Origin: Armatimonadetes bacterium Uphvl-Ar1
Lineage (GTDB): Bacteria > Armatimonadota > Fimbriimonadia > Fimbriimonadales > Fimbriimonadaceae
NCBI GenBank assembly: GCA_002162075.1
Contig: CP021423.1
Coordinates: forward strand, 1,612,001-1,676,000
Direction of reading: 5' to 3'
DNA: 64,000 nucleotides
Positions within the stretch are counted from its first letter, which is position 1. Every line of letters starts with the position of its first letter. This document shows positions 25,111 through 34,672 of the stretch, in pieces. The notes under the pieces were generated by a model. The model worked only from the letters and a program-made list of their open reading frames with translations, was not told the origin of the DNA and made no database searches. A program made the translations under genes and the position numbers.

Positions 25111-27240
25111 TTAGCTGCCTTTTTGTTGCTTTTCAACAATTTCTTTTTCCACGCTGTTGGGCACCTGCTCGTAGTGAGAAGGTGTCACGTTAGGCGTCGC
25201 TCGTCCTTGCGTAAGGCCTCGCAAGGTCGTGACGTATCCAAACATCTCAGCGAGAGGGACGTGCGCATTCACAACCGTCACACCACCAAGTGCTGCGTCC
25301 ATTCCCTCAATTCGTCCACGGCGACCGTTCAAGTCACCAACAACGTCACCCACATTTTGCTCGGGCGTCGTTACTTCCACATGCATAATCGGCTCCTTCA
25401 AAATCGGCTTCGCGTTGCGCATCGCCTCCCGGAATCCAATAATGCCCGCTTGCTTAAAGGCGTTTTCGTTCGAGTCAACATCGTGGTAGCTACCGTCAAT
25501 AACGGCAACTTTGACATCAACAACCGGATAGCCCGCGATGACACCATTGTTGAGTGCTTCGCGAACGCCCTTCTCGACCGCCGGGATGTATTCCTTCGGA
25601 ATCGCTCCACCAACGACCTTGTTTTCAAACTCAAAGCCTTTTCCAACTTCAAGCGGCGTGATCTCCAGAGTACAAACTCCGTACTGACCAGAACCACCTG
25701 TCTGTCGGACAAAGCGACCTTCCGCTTTTGCGGTCGTCGAAACTGTTTCTCGGTAAGCAACCTGAGGCTTACCTTGGTTGGCTTGAACACCAAATTCTCG
25801 GTTTAACCGGTCAACAATGATGTCCAGGTGAAGCTCACCCATCCCTGAAATGATCGTTTGACCACTTTCCGGATCGGTAAACACGCGGAACGTCGGGTCT
25901 TCTTCAGCCAACCGCACCAAGCTCGAACCAAGCTTCTCTTGGTCAGCTCGAGATTTAGGCTCAATCGCGACTTGAATAACCGGCTCGGGGAACTTGATCG
26001 CCTCAAGAACAATCTCGTTGGAACCGTCACAAAGCGTTTGACCAGTCTTGACATCGCTCAAACCAATCACACCGACGATTTCACCGGCGTAAACCGCATC
26101 GATATCTTGACGAGTATTCGCGTGCATTTCCAAAATCCGACCAACCCGCTCGTTTCGGGTGCGGAAGTCATTTGTTTGCGGATCGCGATAAGCAACCGCA
26201 ACTTGTGAACCTTTCTTCAAAATACCACTGTAAACGCGGACGTAAGTCAAACGACCAACAAATTTGTCCGAAGCAATCTTGAACGCAAGGGCGCTGAACG
26301 GCTCTTCGTCGCTCGGCTTGCGAAGCTTCTCTTGATCGGTGTCTGGGTCAACTCCCACAATCGCATCAACGTCAAGCGGCGAAGGAAGATAGTCAACAAC
26401 ACAGTCGCAAAGGAACTGCACACCCTTGTTCTTGAACGATGAACCGCACAAAACCGGAATGATCTTATTCGCGACCGTACCAATACGCAAAGACTTCTTG
26501 AGATCCTCCATCGGAATCTCTTCGCCCTCAAGGAATCGCTCCATAATCGAGTCGTCGAATTCGGCAATCGACTCCATCAACTTCTCGCGCCACTCCGCCG
26601 CCACATCCACCATATCTGCCGGAATGTCGGTAACCTCGTACTCCTTACCGTCGTCGCTCTTGTAAATCGTCGCCTTCATGGAAAGCAAATCAACGTATCC
26701 GGCAAACTCGCTTTCCGCCCCAATGGGAATCGCAATCGGCGCAGCGTTGGCCCCGAGTCGGTCACGCAACTTGGCAACGACTTCATAAAATTCTGCGCCA
26801 AGGCGATCCATCTTATTGACATAAGCAATTCGTGGAACCTTATACTTGTTCGCCTGTCGCCAAACCGTTTCAGATTGAGGCTGTACGCCGCCAACCGCGC
26901 AATAAACGGCAACCAACCCGTCAAGAACGCGCAAAGATCGCTCGACTTCAACCGTAAAGTCAACGTGGCCCGGAGTGTCAATAATGTTGATCTTGTGCTC
27001 CGGCTTGTCCGTGTTGGAACCGCGCCAGAACGCAGACGTCGCAGCCGAGGTGATCGTAATCCCTCGCTCTTGCTCCTGCTCCATCCAGTCCATCGTTGCC
27101 GCACCGTCGTGAACTTCCCCAATCTTGTGCGTCTTACCAGTGTAGTAAAGAATTCGCTCCGTTGTAGTTGTCTTGCCCGCGTCAATATGAGCGGCAATAC
27201 CAATGTTTCGGATGAGTTCAAGCGGGTGAGATCGAGGCAT
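25111..27240 (-). CDS. fusA: elongation factor G
   Basis: The translocation GTPase. G1 AHIDAGKTT, switch [17 protein letters not shown]3 DTPGHVDF and G4 NKMDRLG are intact. Five domains are visible, ending with the C-terminal EF-G/ribosome-contact region ([32 protein letters not shown]). Length 709 is normal. It lies between rpsG (27 bases) and tuf (17 bases), the standard str order. Confidence 0.98.
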   Translation of the reverse strand: MPRSHPLELIRNIGIAAHIDAGKTTTTERILYYTGKTHKIGEVHDGAATMDWMEQEQERGITITSAATSAFWRGSNTDKPEHKINIIDTPGHVDFTVEVERSLRVLDGLVAVYCAVGGVQPQSETVWRQANKYKVPRIAYVNKMDRLGAEFYEVVAKLRDRLGANAAPIAIPIGAESEFAGYVDLLSMKATIYKSDDGKEYEVTDIPADMVDVAAEWREKLMESIAEFDDSIMERFLEGEEIPMEDLKKSLRIGTVANKIIPVLCGSSFKNKGVQFLCDCVVDYLPSPLDVDAIVGVDPDTDQEKLRKPSDEEPFSALAFKIASDKFVGRLTYVRVYSGILKKGSQVAVAYRDPQTNDFRTRNERVGRILEMHANTRQDIDAVYAGEIVGVIGLSDVKTGQTLCDGSNEIVLEAIKFPEPVIQVAIEPKSRADQEKLGSSLVRLAEEDPTFRVFTDPESGQTIISGMGELHLDIIVDRLNREFGVQANQGKPQVAYRETVSTTAKAEGRFVRQTGGSGQYGVCTLEITPLEVGKGFEFENKVVGGAIPKEYIPAVEKGVREALNNGVIAGYPVVDVKVAVIDGSYHDVDSNENAFKQAGIIGFREAMRNAKPILKEPIMHVEVTTPEQNVGDVVGDLNGRRGRIEGMDAALGGVTVVNAHVPLAEMFGYVTTLRGLTQGRATPNVTPSHYEQVPNSVEKEIVEKQQKGS

Positions 27241-27267
27241 GTTCTGGGTTTTCCTTCGGTTCGATTG

Positions 27268-27738
27268 TTAGAATCGGTAGTGACTAAACGCGCGGTTAGC
27301 GTCAGCCATTCGGTGAGTATCTTCTTTCTTCTTCACGGCACTGCCCGTGTTGTTGTAAGCATCAATAAATTCGCCGGTCAGTCGCTCGATCATCCCTTTC
27401 CCGCTACGCTTTCGGGCAAAAGTGACGAACCAACGCAACGCCAAAGTGCTCTTGCGCTCCTGGCGAACTTCCATTGGAACTTGGTAGGTTTGACCACCCA
27501 CCCGTCGAGGGCGAACTTCCATCTGAGGCATGACGTTGCTCATTGCCTTCTCAAAAACTTCAAGTGGCTCGACTTCAAGCTTTTCCGCTGCATTATTGAG
27601 CGAAGTGTAGACAATGTGCTCAGCGCGAGACTTCTTACCGTCAAGCATCAAACGATTAATAAATCGCTGCAACAAAACACTTCCGTGAACCGGGTCTGGA
27701 AGAATTTCTCGTACTTGGACTGGACCTTTTCGTGGCAT
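27268..27738 (-). CDS. rpsG: ribosomal protein S7
   Basis: [71 protein letters not shown] and FAHYRF-like end ([10 protein letters not shown]) are S7. It nucleates the 30S head and contacts E-site tRNA. Length 156 is the norm. It is the second gene of the str unit. Confidence 0.98.
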   Translation of the reverse strand: MPRKGPVQVREILPDPVHGSVLLQRFINRLMLDGKKSRAEHIVYTSLNNAAEKLEVEPLEVFEKAMSNVMPQMEVRPRRVGGQTYQVPMEVRQERKSTLALRWFVTFARKRSGKGMIERLTGEFIDAYNNTGSAVKKKEDTHRMADANRAFSHYRF

Positions 27739-27766
27739 TTCTTTTCAATAACTCCTTAAATTCTTC

Positions 27767-28147
27767 TTAAGCCGTCGGCTTCGGTCGCTTCGTCCCGTAC
27801 TTACTCCGACTCTTCTTCCGGTTGTTAACTCCGGCAGTTTGTTGAGCACCACGAATAATGTGGTACCGAACCCCCGGCAAATCCTTGACCCGACCACCGC
27901 GCACAAGCACAACTGAGTGCTCTTGCAAGTTGTGACCCTCGCCCGGAATGTAGGCGGTCACCTCAACGCCGTTAGTCAAACGCACACGAGCTACCTTACG
28001 AAGTGCCGAGTTGGGCTTCTTCGGCGTCATCGTCCGCACGTTTGTGCAAACCCCGCGCTTAAACGGGTTCTTTCGCAAAGCCGGCGACTTGGACTTAATT
28101 GAGTCCTTTGTTCGGCCTTTTCTAACTAACTGGTTTACGGTCGGCAT
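27767..28147 (-). CDS. rpsL: ribosomal protein S12
   Basis: [79 protein letters not shown] is consensus S12 at the decoding centre. The streptomycin-site lysines are the usual wild-type residues (TPKKPNS, and KDLPG). Length 126 is normal. It is the first gene of the str unit, preceded by a promoter and two leader hairpins. Confidence 0.98.
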   Translation of the reverse strand: MPTVNQLVRKGRTKDSIKSKSPALRKNPFKRGVCTNVRTMTPKKPNSALRKVARVRLTNGVEVTAYIPGEGHNLQEHSVVLVRGGRVKDLPGVRYHIIRGAQQTAGVNNRKKSRSKYGTKRPKPTA

Positions 28148-28334
28148 TCAATCCTCTGGTCAAACGGTGTCGCCTGCATATCTTCCGAACATAAAAAAAG
28201 CCCGGTCGCTCTGACACGGGGCTCGCTCACTCGACTCGTTTTCCTTTCGATTCGTTGTTTCTGAGTGCCCAAACTCCGTGAAGTTGCTGGCGGGTATAAA
28301 AAACCTGCGGGCAGGTTCTTCACACCAGACGCCG
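28148..28334 (-). promoter_or_regulatory. str operon leader with two terminator-like hairpins
   Basis: Between the promoter at 28335-28364 and rpsL lie two inverted repeats followed by T-runs on the minus strand. The first is AACCTGC/GCAGGTT with TTTTT (28298-28317). The second is AGCCCCG/CGGGCT with seven T (28193-28224). Both look like intrinsic terminators inside the 5' leader and suggest transcript attenuation before rpsL. A short reading frame spanning this segment (28135-28377) lacks coding character and is not called. Confidence 0.6.
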
Positions 28335-28364
28335 ATAATACGCCCGGCCCGAGTTCAGTGTCAA
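28335..28364 (-). promoter_or_regulatory. sigma-70-type promoter of the str operon
   Basis: On the minus strand a perfect -35 TTGACA and a -10 TATTAT are separated by 18 bases, about 190 bases upstream of rpsL. This is the best promoter match I found in the window and fits the expected strong expression of rpsL-fusA-tuf. Confidence 0.8.
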
Positions 28365-28540
28365 GGTCCCGTCCCATCCGCTAGGTCAAACGGATAGCTA
28401 CCCAACCCAGCAAACAAGCTCATTAACCAGGGGTCCTATAAATATCATCAAATAATGATATGTCACGGAACTCCAATCAGCCAACCCTCGTTACGAACAC
28501 CATCGGACGGCTCACAAAGCCACCGCAAAGGTACGAGACA

Positions 28541-29101
28541 ATGAAATTCAAAGCACTGACCATGGTAGCGATCGCTGCCCTCACCATCACTTCCTCCGTC
28601 GCAACCGCACCGGCAAAGAAAGACATCGTAGACACTGCCGTTGACAGCAAGGCGTTCCCGACCCTCGTCAGCCTCGTGAAGAAAGCTGGCCTCGTCGAGA
28701 CCCTCAAGTCAAAGGGACCCTTCACTGTTTTCGCACCTTCCGAAGAAGCATTCAAGAAGCTCGACAAGAAGACTCTTGATGCAGTCCTTAACGACAACGA
28801 ACTCCTGAAGAAAGTTCTTCTTTACCATGTCGTCCCGGGCAAGATCATGGCTGCAGATGCAGTTAAGTTGAATGGCAAGCAAGGCGCAACCGCCCTTAAA
28901 GGCGCAAAGGTGGACATCAAAGTCAAGAACGGCAAAGTCATGATCGATAATGCAACTGTCATCAAGACCGACATCGACACCAGTAATGGCGTCATCCACG
29001 TCATCGACACCGTCATCGTTCCGTCCGCGGCCGAGCTCAAAGGCATGGAGCCCGCTCCGGCCCCCGCAAAATCTTGCGGAACTTGCACCGGCGGTAACTA
29101 A
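28541..29101 (+). CDS. secreted fasciclin-domain protein
   Basis: ATG at 28541 follows AAAGGT and begins [23 protein letters not shown], a signal peptide; the longer frame back to 28460 is rejected. One FAS1 domain fills the rest: [84 protein letters not shown]. These are the H1 and H2 motifs. The C-terminus is [14 protein letters not shown], a short Pro-rich tail with two Cys. FAS1 proteins mediate adhesion at the cell surface, and the exact ligand is unknown. It ends in a strong terminator. Confidence 0.92.
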   Translation: MKFKALTMVAIAALTITSSVATAPAKKDIVDTAVDSKAFPTLVSLVKKAGLVETLKSKGPFTVFAPSEEAFKKLDKKTLDAVLNDNELLKKVLLYHVVPGKIMAADAVKLNGKQGATALKGAKVDIKVKNGKVMIDNATVIKTDIDTSNGVIHVIDTVIVPSAAELKGMEPAPAPAKSCGTCTGGN

Positions 29102-29157
29102 GATGGTATAGTGGGGTTCGACAAAGAAACGTCTTTTCTAACTACCCCACAAACCCC

Positions 29158-29190
29158 AGGCGCCCTTCCCCAGGGCGCCTCTATTTTTTT
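29158..29190 (+). terminator. intrinsic terminator after fasciclin gene
   Basis: AGGCGCCC pairs with GGGCGCCT around a seven-base loop, followed closely by seven T (29184-29190). A typical rho-independent terminator. Confidence 0.92.
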
Positions 29191-29238
29191 CGAGCCCTCC
29201 CAATCCGCAGCCAAGCCTGTCAGGTAGCTTTACATCTC

Positions 29239-30861
29239 ATGGTCAGATTCAAATTCGTCATCTTAATCTTCCTCCTCGCTTTACCCTTCCTTGTCATAGC
29301 TCAAGATTCCAGTCCATCCGAAGTTTCCGAAACACTCGAACACCCCCGCGCAACCCTCACAACTTTTTTCACTGCCATGAACGCGAGCCCACCCGACCTC
29401 GCGACCGCCGCAACCACGCTGGACCTATCGGAAGTCCCACCTCTAGCTCAAGAAACTCAAGGCGAATCCACCTCAATCCAACTCTTCGGAATCTTCAACC
29501 GCACGAAGTTCATTGAACTCGATCAATTCTCCAACGACCCCAATGCAGAGGAAGTCACGATCAACCTGAGCATTAGCATTAACCGCCGCATCCAAGATCT
29601 TCCACCGATCATCATCCGAAAAAACGCCGACGGAGCCTGGAGATTCTCAGCCCAAACAGTTGCATCCGTACCCGCAACCTGGAAACTCGTCAAAGATCAA
29701 CCAGTTCTCGGTGAGCTCAAGGATATTCGCCCCTACGAATCGGTGTACGCGAGGTGGGCGAATGAAAACCTGAGCGGATCATGGCTCCAGCCTGGATTCC
29801 TGGGCGTGATCAACTGGAAATGGCCCACTCTCATTTTGTTTCTATTAGGCAGTTATATATGTGGGCTGATTATTCGCATTCTCGCAAAGCTGATCATCCG
29901 GCTCAAAACCGGGCGGATCGGCTCAGAACTCAGCAAGTCAACCCTCGACTCCGCAGGGAACGGCTTTAGCCTCCTCACCAACGGTCTCATCTTCGGGTAT
30001 CTCGCCAAACAACTCTCTCTACCCCCTGACCCCAAAGCCGCCGTGCTGTTTCTTGCCCTTGTAATCACCACAGTCGGAATGGGTTGGCTAGCCATGGCGG
30101 TTGTTCAATTCCTGATCAATCGGCTCACCCCCAAAATCGCCGACAATGAACGAGCCGAAAAGCTTTTCCTTCCAATTCTTACCAACCTTGGACGCCTCCT
30201 TGTCATTGGCCTCACTCTCCTCTTCTTTCTCGGACGCATCGGTTTCGACATCACCGGGCTCATCGCCGGACTCGGCATTGGCGGCCTTGTCGTCGCCCTC
30301 GCCGCCAAAGATTCAGTCGAAAACTTCTTCGGCTCCCTCACGTTAATTTTCGAAATGCCGTTCCAGATCGGAGACTGGATCATCGCCGACGGCATTGAGG
30401 GAATTGTCGAGGAAATCTCTATCCGATCAACCACCATCCGCACGTTTCACGACAGCACCATCCTTGTCCCCAACAGCAAGTTCATCGCCAAACCAGTCGA
30501 AAACATGGGGCGCCGCCGATTCCGACGCCTCAAAACAACCCTTGGCATCACCTACGACGCCACTCCCGAGCAAGTCGAACAGTTCGTCCAAAAACTCCGC
30601 ACCTACATTCTCGAGCACCCCAAAACCTGGGACGACAAGATCAACATTGCATTCAATGACTACGGTCCATCCAGCCTCAACATCTTAATGATTGTCTTCA
30701 TCGACGCTGACAACTACAACGACGAACTCCTCATCCGCGAAGAACTCCTTCTCGGCGTTATGAAAATTGCCGAAGAATGCGACGTCCACTTCGCCTTCCC
30801 CACCCAACGCATGATTATCGACGGCCCTGCCTCTCCCGGACTAGCCCAACGCCCTCAATGA
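29239..30861 (+). CDS. mechanosensitive channel of the MscS family
   Basis: A signal peptide (MVRFKFVILIFLLALPFLVIAQ) precedes a periplasmic domain of about 170 residues (HPRATLTTFFTAMN..., SNTF2/Tol-like in appearance). Then come five or so membrane segments, ending in the MscS pore helix (FDITGLIAGLGIGGLVVALAAKDSVENFFGSLTLIFEMPFQIGDWI). The cytoplasmic beta domain (GIEGIVEEISIRSTTIRTFHDSTILVPNSKF) and C-terminal alpha/beta domain follow. Role: release of solutes on hypo-osmotic shock or ion signalling. Length 540 places it in the larger MscM-like group. Its ATG at 29239 opens the frame used here. Confidence 0.93.
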   Translation: MVRFKFVILIFLLALPFLVIAQDSSPSEVSETLEHPRATLTTFFTAMNASPPDLATAATTLDLSEVPPLAQETQGESTSIQLFGIFNRTKFIELDQFSNDPNAEEVTINLSISINRRIQDLPPIIIRKNADGAWRFSAQTVASVPATWKLVKDQPVLGELKDIRPYESVYARWANENLSGSWLQPGFLGVINWKWPTLILFLLGSYICGLIIRILAKLIIRLKTGRIGSELSKSTLDSAGNGFSLLTNGLIFGYLAKQLSLPPDPKAAVLFLALVITTVGMGWLAMAVVQFLINRLTPKIADNERAEKLFLPILTNLGRLLVIGLTLLFFLGRIGFDITGLIAGLGIGGLVVALAAKDSVENFFGSLTLIFEMPFQIGDWIIADGIEGIVEEISIRSTTIRTFHDSTILVPNSKFIAKPVENMGRRRFRRLKTTLGITYDATPEQVEQFVQKLRTYILEHPKTWDDKINIAFNDYGPSSLNILMIVFIDADNYNDELLIREELLLGVMKIAEECDVHFAFPTQRMIIDGPASPGLAQRPQ

Positions 30862-30911
30862 ATCGTGAACCTATCAGTTACAAAACAATTCAAATACCAG
30901 AAACCACCCAC

Positions 30912-31265
30912 CTAACGACTCCGAACCAGCTTCACAATCCGACTGACAATCCCAATCGCCAAAAACAGCGGCGCAACCTTCTCAACAATGCCAAAAGCCG
31001 TCTGCGCATGGTCGTCCACCACTCGCACAATCCCGCGAGTCCGAACCCCAACCTCATCCGTAACATCACGAACGTTCGTTGCAATTCCATCCACCTTTTC
31101 CGTCAATGCCGTTACTCGAACATTCAGGCCGCTCAACATTTTCCGCACGTCCAGCAGAATCCAAAACACCCCAACACTGACTACCGCAATCAAAGCCATC
31201 GCCACCGATCCCAATATAAAAAAGATCGTTGACGCTGTCACCCAGCTTTCCGGCAATGATTCCAC
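30912..31265 (-). CDS. small membrane protein with amphipathic helix (DUF948-like)
   Basis: The 117 residues start with a membrane helix (ASTIFFILGSVAMALIAVVSVGVFWILL). They continue with a heptad-like region (VRKMLSGLNVRVTALTEKVDGIATNVRDVTDEVGVRTRGIV) and end in a second hydrophobic stretch (VAPLFLAIGIVSRIVKLV). This layout resembles DUF948/YoxC-type bacterial membrane proteins of unknown role. The stop is 15 bases from the next gene's end on the same strand, so it is probably transcribed with the large gene upstream. Confidence 0.6.
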   Translation of the reverse strand: MESLPESWVTASTIFFILGSVAMALIAVVSVGVFWILLDVRKMLSGLNVRVTALTEKVDGIATNVRDVTDEVGVRTRGIVRVVDDHAQTAFGIVEKVAPLFLAIGIVSRIVKLVRSR

Positions 31266-31280
31266 TCTCTTAGTTTACAC

Positions 31281-33869
31281 TCAATCCGGAATCCGCCCGC
31301 TCACGATCACTTTCCGACCTGGCTCCATTGCAACCGGCACGCGGAACACTCCATCGGTCAACGGAATGACTCGTTCCCCAAAACCCAACTCTCGCCCCCA
31401 CAGCCCACGAACCGAAAGCTCAGTCGCGATCGCTTTGTCCGCCGGATTTTCTACGACCAGCTCAAACCACCGCAGATTCAAATCGAGTCGTAACTCCCGA
31501 ATCACTCCAAACGCCATCTCAAACTCCACCCCGATCTGGCGCATCACGATCCGACGACCAACGCCGTCCCAGGGGCGGACAATGTGCATGTCCCCTTCGA
31601 TCTGGGCGTGGCACCCAAACGAGTAACCATCCTGAGTTCGGCTGGGCAAGACGTAACTCGCGGCCCCAATCAAATAATGCGCATAGCCATGCCCCCCAGG
31701 ACCTGTAAACCGGTTATATCCTGCTTGCTTGCTACTCAAATCCGGGCAATAACACATGCTGGATGCACCATCACTGCGAATCAAAGCCCACGGCCCAAGC
31801 ATCCCGCCAAACGCCAATCGAACATATGCATCTGGCAAAGCCAAATAATCCCGATCCATTAACCCAAAAAAGATCATCGAATTCGGAATTGTCGTATGAC
31901 CCAAACACAGCTCTCCCCGGTCAAGAACAGCTTTCTGGGAATTTGATTCACCGAGATCACCGTGCCGCTTGTCCGATCCATACCACCACCAACTCGGTGC
32001 CAATGAACGAGTTGCGAAGGCACACCGAATCGTTCGCTCCAAATGGTCATCGTCATCCTGATACCGCGCCGCCGCCGCGACCTCCTCGAATCCACTTGTA
32101 TCCATCACCGTTTCCCCCGCAAACGGATACTTCATCTTCACTAGCTCACCACTCTTGAAATCAATCCACCGCCGAACCGAGTCTGCTAACTCCGTCATTC
32201 CCGCCTGACGGATGTGTCGCTCAATCTCATAAATGCGCGAAAAGCCCATGACCCCAACTGATCGAACATATAGTCGCCATCCGTGCTCGAACAAGGCTTC
32301 AATCGTCCGACCCGCCAACCGCAAATAGTCATCTGCAGTCCGAGAAACCTCACCATATCCATTTGCAATCTTATACATAGCAAAGTACAAGTTCGCCACA
32401 CTGGGATAAGTCATCGGACGTCCAAAATAAGCCGGAACTCCATCCACTAAAACACTCGCAACGGCTCCATTTCCCGGGTTCTGTACCCGTTGCAACAAGA
32501 ATTCTTCAACATATTTATCAATTGCCACGACTTGTTCCCGGACTGGATAAATGGCACACTTCTCCGCCAAAAACAACGCATCCCCTAAAGAACATTCAAG
32601 TCCGCTGGGCTCAGCATAATCCGTAGGGTCAACCAACTTGATTGGCGGCTCATCCATCGCTCCCATCTCCGCCGGAACAATCGCCCCGTTCAATGCCCCA
32701 CCCTCCGCTCCAACTGTTTGGAACTTGGTCAGCCAAGCGGCTCGCCGTTTGATCAAATCCTCAATCGGATCAACAAACATCAAGTGCGCATGGCACATCA
32801 CCCCTTCCCCATTCTGAAAACTCACAATCATCGGCCCGGCTTCCCTAGGACGTACAAAGCAGAACCCCCCATTCTCGTCCAAATCCACCTCGGTCTCGGC
32901 TTCTCGGCTGACAAAGAACTTCTTTACTGCCGTTCCCGCAACCTCGACTCCTATCCCGATATCCGCCGGCGCAACCGCACTCGGCAAAACCCTAATTGTC
33001 GGACGATTACAAAGTGAAAGCGTATGGTGAACCCCATCAAACTTATCGCTTTCCGTTGCCACAAATCGGGTCTGAATCTTGCGACTATCCCCCGGCTCCA
33101 AGATCAAACTCGTATGCTCATTGAACCAAGTCGGCCACTCCTCCCGCTCAATAGTAGCTTTGCTGTAAACATAAAACACGGGGATCCCTTCCCATTGATG
33201 AGGCGTGCTCAGACTCCCCGGAACATGATTAAAGAACTCCCAACCCGTATTCTCGCCTGGATACACCAACAACCCCGGAGAAAGCGCCGTCATCCTCTGC
33301 GCAAAGAGCCAGCTCGCCCCTCCGCCCACAAATTTATGAAGATAAACCCGGCTTTGCCAAAGTCTAGTCAGCTGCTCATCATTCCAGCCAAACCCATCAA
33401 AGTAATTGTTGAGGGCAAATGGGAAACCAAGTTCTCCCACCTCCAGCGTTTTCCGACCCGTATTCTTGATCTCGACATCCCACACCACTTGCGGCAGGCC
33501 GTCCATCTGCTCATAAAACCGCCCCGTGACTTCCAATCCGTCAATGAACGGAAACTCATATTCAAAAACAATTCCTTCTTCCGCCTCCCCAAATCCCGGC
33601 ACCGTCCGCATCTTTGCCCCCGAATTCCGAGAGCTCGCCCACGGCTCATCCGGGTCGCTTCGCACCGACATCAAAATGGTGCCCGGATAATAGTCATCTG
33701 CCCCCTCTTCCCCAAACTGGATCGGTGGCAAAACAAACTGAAAATCTTCCCCCTCTTCCGGCAAACCCGGATCAGTCGCCCACAACTGATGAATCCGCCC
33801 GTCTTCCCCAAACTCCATCGTCATCAAGGTCGAAGCCAGTTCCGGCCGCCCAAATTCAAAATCATCCAT
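31281..33869 (-). CDS. large conserved protein, possible six-hairpin glycosidase-like
   Basis: I do not recognise this 862-residue protein with certainty. It has no signal peptide. The first about 300 residues look beta-rich, with aromatic/acidic surfaces (GRFYEQMDGLPQVVWDVEIKNTGRKTLEVGELGFPFALNNYF) like a galactose-mutarotase-type beta-sandwich. The middle and C-terminal parts contain helical blocks (YPSVANLYFAMYKIANGYG, DDYLRLAGRTIEALFEHGW, RTIRCAFATRSLAPSWWWYGSDKRHGD, GHGYAHYLIGAASYVLP) in a rhythm like an (alpha/alpha)6 toroid. A cytoplasmic carbohydrate-active enzyme is possible. Some DUF5695-type proteins have this layout. Catalytic acids cannot be named from sequence alone. Confidence 0.5.
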   Translation of the reverse strand: MDDFEFGRPELASTLMTMEFGEDGRIHQLWATDPGLPEEGEDFQFVLPPIQFGEEGADDYYPGTILMSVRSDPDEPWASSRNSGAKMRTVPGFGEAEEGIVFEYEFPFIDGLEVTGRFYEQMDGLPQVVWDVEIKNTGRKTLEVGELGFPFALNNYFDGFGWNDEQLTRLWQSRVYLHKFVGGGASWLFAQRMTALSPGLLVYPGENTGWEFFNHVPGSLSTPHQWEGIPVFYVYSKATIEREEWPTWFNEHTSLILEPGDSRKIQTRFVATESDKFDGVHHTLSLCNRPTIRVLPSAVAPADIGIGVEVAGTAVKKFFVSREAETEVDLDENGGFCFVRPREAGPMIVSFQNGEGVMCHAHLMFVDPIEDLIKRRAAWLTKFQTVGAEGGALNGAIVPAEMGAMDEPPIKLVDPTDYAEPSGLECSLGDALFLAEKCAIYPVREQVVAIDKYVEEFLLQRVQNPGNGAVASVLVDGVPAYFGRPMTYPSVANLYFAMYKIANGYGEVSRTADDYLRLAGRTIEALFEHGWRLYVRSVGVMGFSRIYEIERHIRQAGMTELADSVRRWIDFKSGELVKMKYPFAGETVMDTSGFEEVAAAARYQDDDDHLERTIRCAFATRSLAPSWWWYGSDKRHGDLGESNSQKAVLDRGELCLGHTTIPNSMIFFGLMDRDYLALPDAYVRLAFGGMLGPWALIRSDGASSMCYCPDLSSKQAGYNRFTGPGGHGYAHYLIGAASYVLPSRTQDGYSFGCHAQIEGDMHIVRPWDGVGRRIVMRQIGVEFEMAFGVIRELRLDLNLRWFELVVENPADKAIATELSVRGLWGRELGFGERVIPLTDGVFRVPVAMEPGRKVIVSGRIPD

Positions 33870-33992
33870 CTTAAGTCAAAAAGGTTACCCCCGTGACCGT
33901 CACTTCTTATCCCGACATTCCGGGTGTGACCTGGAAACTCCCCCATAAAGAGAACAACCAGTTCCAAACGATCTCCCGAACGACAACTCAAC

Positions 33993-34023
33993 AAAAAAGG
34001 GATCAGAGCAAAACTCTGATCCC
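33993..34023 (-). terminator. intrinsic terminator after CPPC redox protein gene
   Basis: GGGATCAGAG pairs with CTCTGATCCC around a five-base loop. On the minus strand it is followed by six T. It lies 20 bases beyond the stop of the gene at 34044-34592. Confidence 0.93.
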
Positions 34024-34043
34024 TCGATTATCCCAATCTTCTC

Positions 34044-34592
34044 TTAGTTGTCAATCTTGGCAATCGCTGCATCGAGCTTCGCCAAGCCAGCCTTGTCGGC
34101 CTTGAAGTTCACGAACTTCTCGACAATCTTGCGATTCTTGTAAACAAAAACCGTGTTCTTCACTTCTCGGTCAATGTTGTACTTGTAATCTTCGATCGCC
34201 TTATCGCTTGCGTTCACGTGTGCGATTCCAACCTTAACTTCGCCAACTTTCTTGGCCAAGTCGGTGGTTTCACCCGCGCAACCATCGCAGAAAGCAACGC
34301 GAATTGCGAACGCCTTCAACTCGTGCTTGCTGGAACCAACTTTCGCATCCAAGTGCTTGATGGTCGCAACCAAATTCTCTTCGTCGTCGTGGTTGTGCCA
34401 GACCTGAACCGCTGGTCGGTTACCGTACTTGCAAGGAGGGCAAGTATCTGTACCCTTGTCCGGGCCACCAACGTGCGTCGGGTGGAAAGCCGAAACCATT
34501 TCCCCAACCTTAAGACCACTGTCCGGAGCCGAAGCAAACGCCGGCAAAGCCAACGCAAGTACCGCAACCGTTCCAAGAAGCGCATTTTTCAT
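34044..34592 (-). CDS. exported thioredoxin-like protein with CPPC motif
   Basis: ATG at 34592 follows AGGA and begins MKNALLGTVAVLALALPAFASA, a cleavable signal. The longer upstream frame is rejected. VGEMVSAFHPTHVGGPDKGTDTCPPCKYGNRPAVQVWHN places a CPPC redox pair at the end of a redoxin-like strand order. FAIRVAFCDGCAGETTDLAKKVGEVKVGIAHVNAS and KNTVFVYKNRKIVEKFVNF follow as in thioredoxin folds. A second C-x2-C (CDGC) is also present. Probable role: disulfide exchange or antioxidant function outside the cytoplasm. It is probably transcribed alone. Confidence 0.75.
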   Translation of the reverse strand: MKNALLGTVAVLALALPAFASAPDSGLKVGEMVSAFHPTHVGGPDKGTDTCPPCKYGNRPAVQVWHNHDDEENLVATIKHLDAKVGSSKHELKAFAIRVAFCDGCAGETTDLAKKVGEVKVGIAHVNASDKAIEDYKYNIDREVKNTVFVYKNRKIVEKFVNFKADKAGLAKLDAAIAKIDN

Positions 34593-34672
34593 AGTTCTGA
34601 AATCCTGTCGAATGCCACGATCCGACACCCAACAGTTTACATTAATATCGGGAAAGCCCCAAAAGTTCCCCA

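Noticed and set aside
23816-25114. 432-codon frame on the plus strand opposite tuf, and similar long frames opposite fusA, rpsC and L3
   Set aside because: They are antisense to highly conserved genes and their products have no recognisable domain or signal; high-GC codon positions of the real genes explain them.
28135-28377. 80-codon frame upstream of rpsL
   Set aside because: It is on the strand of rpsL but spans the promoter and both hairpins, has no ribosome site and no domain-like pattern.
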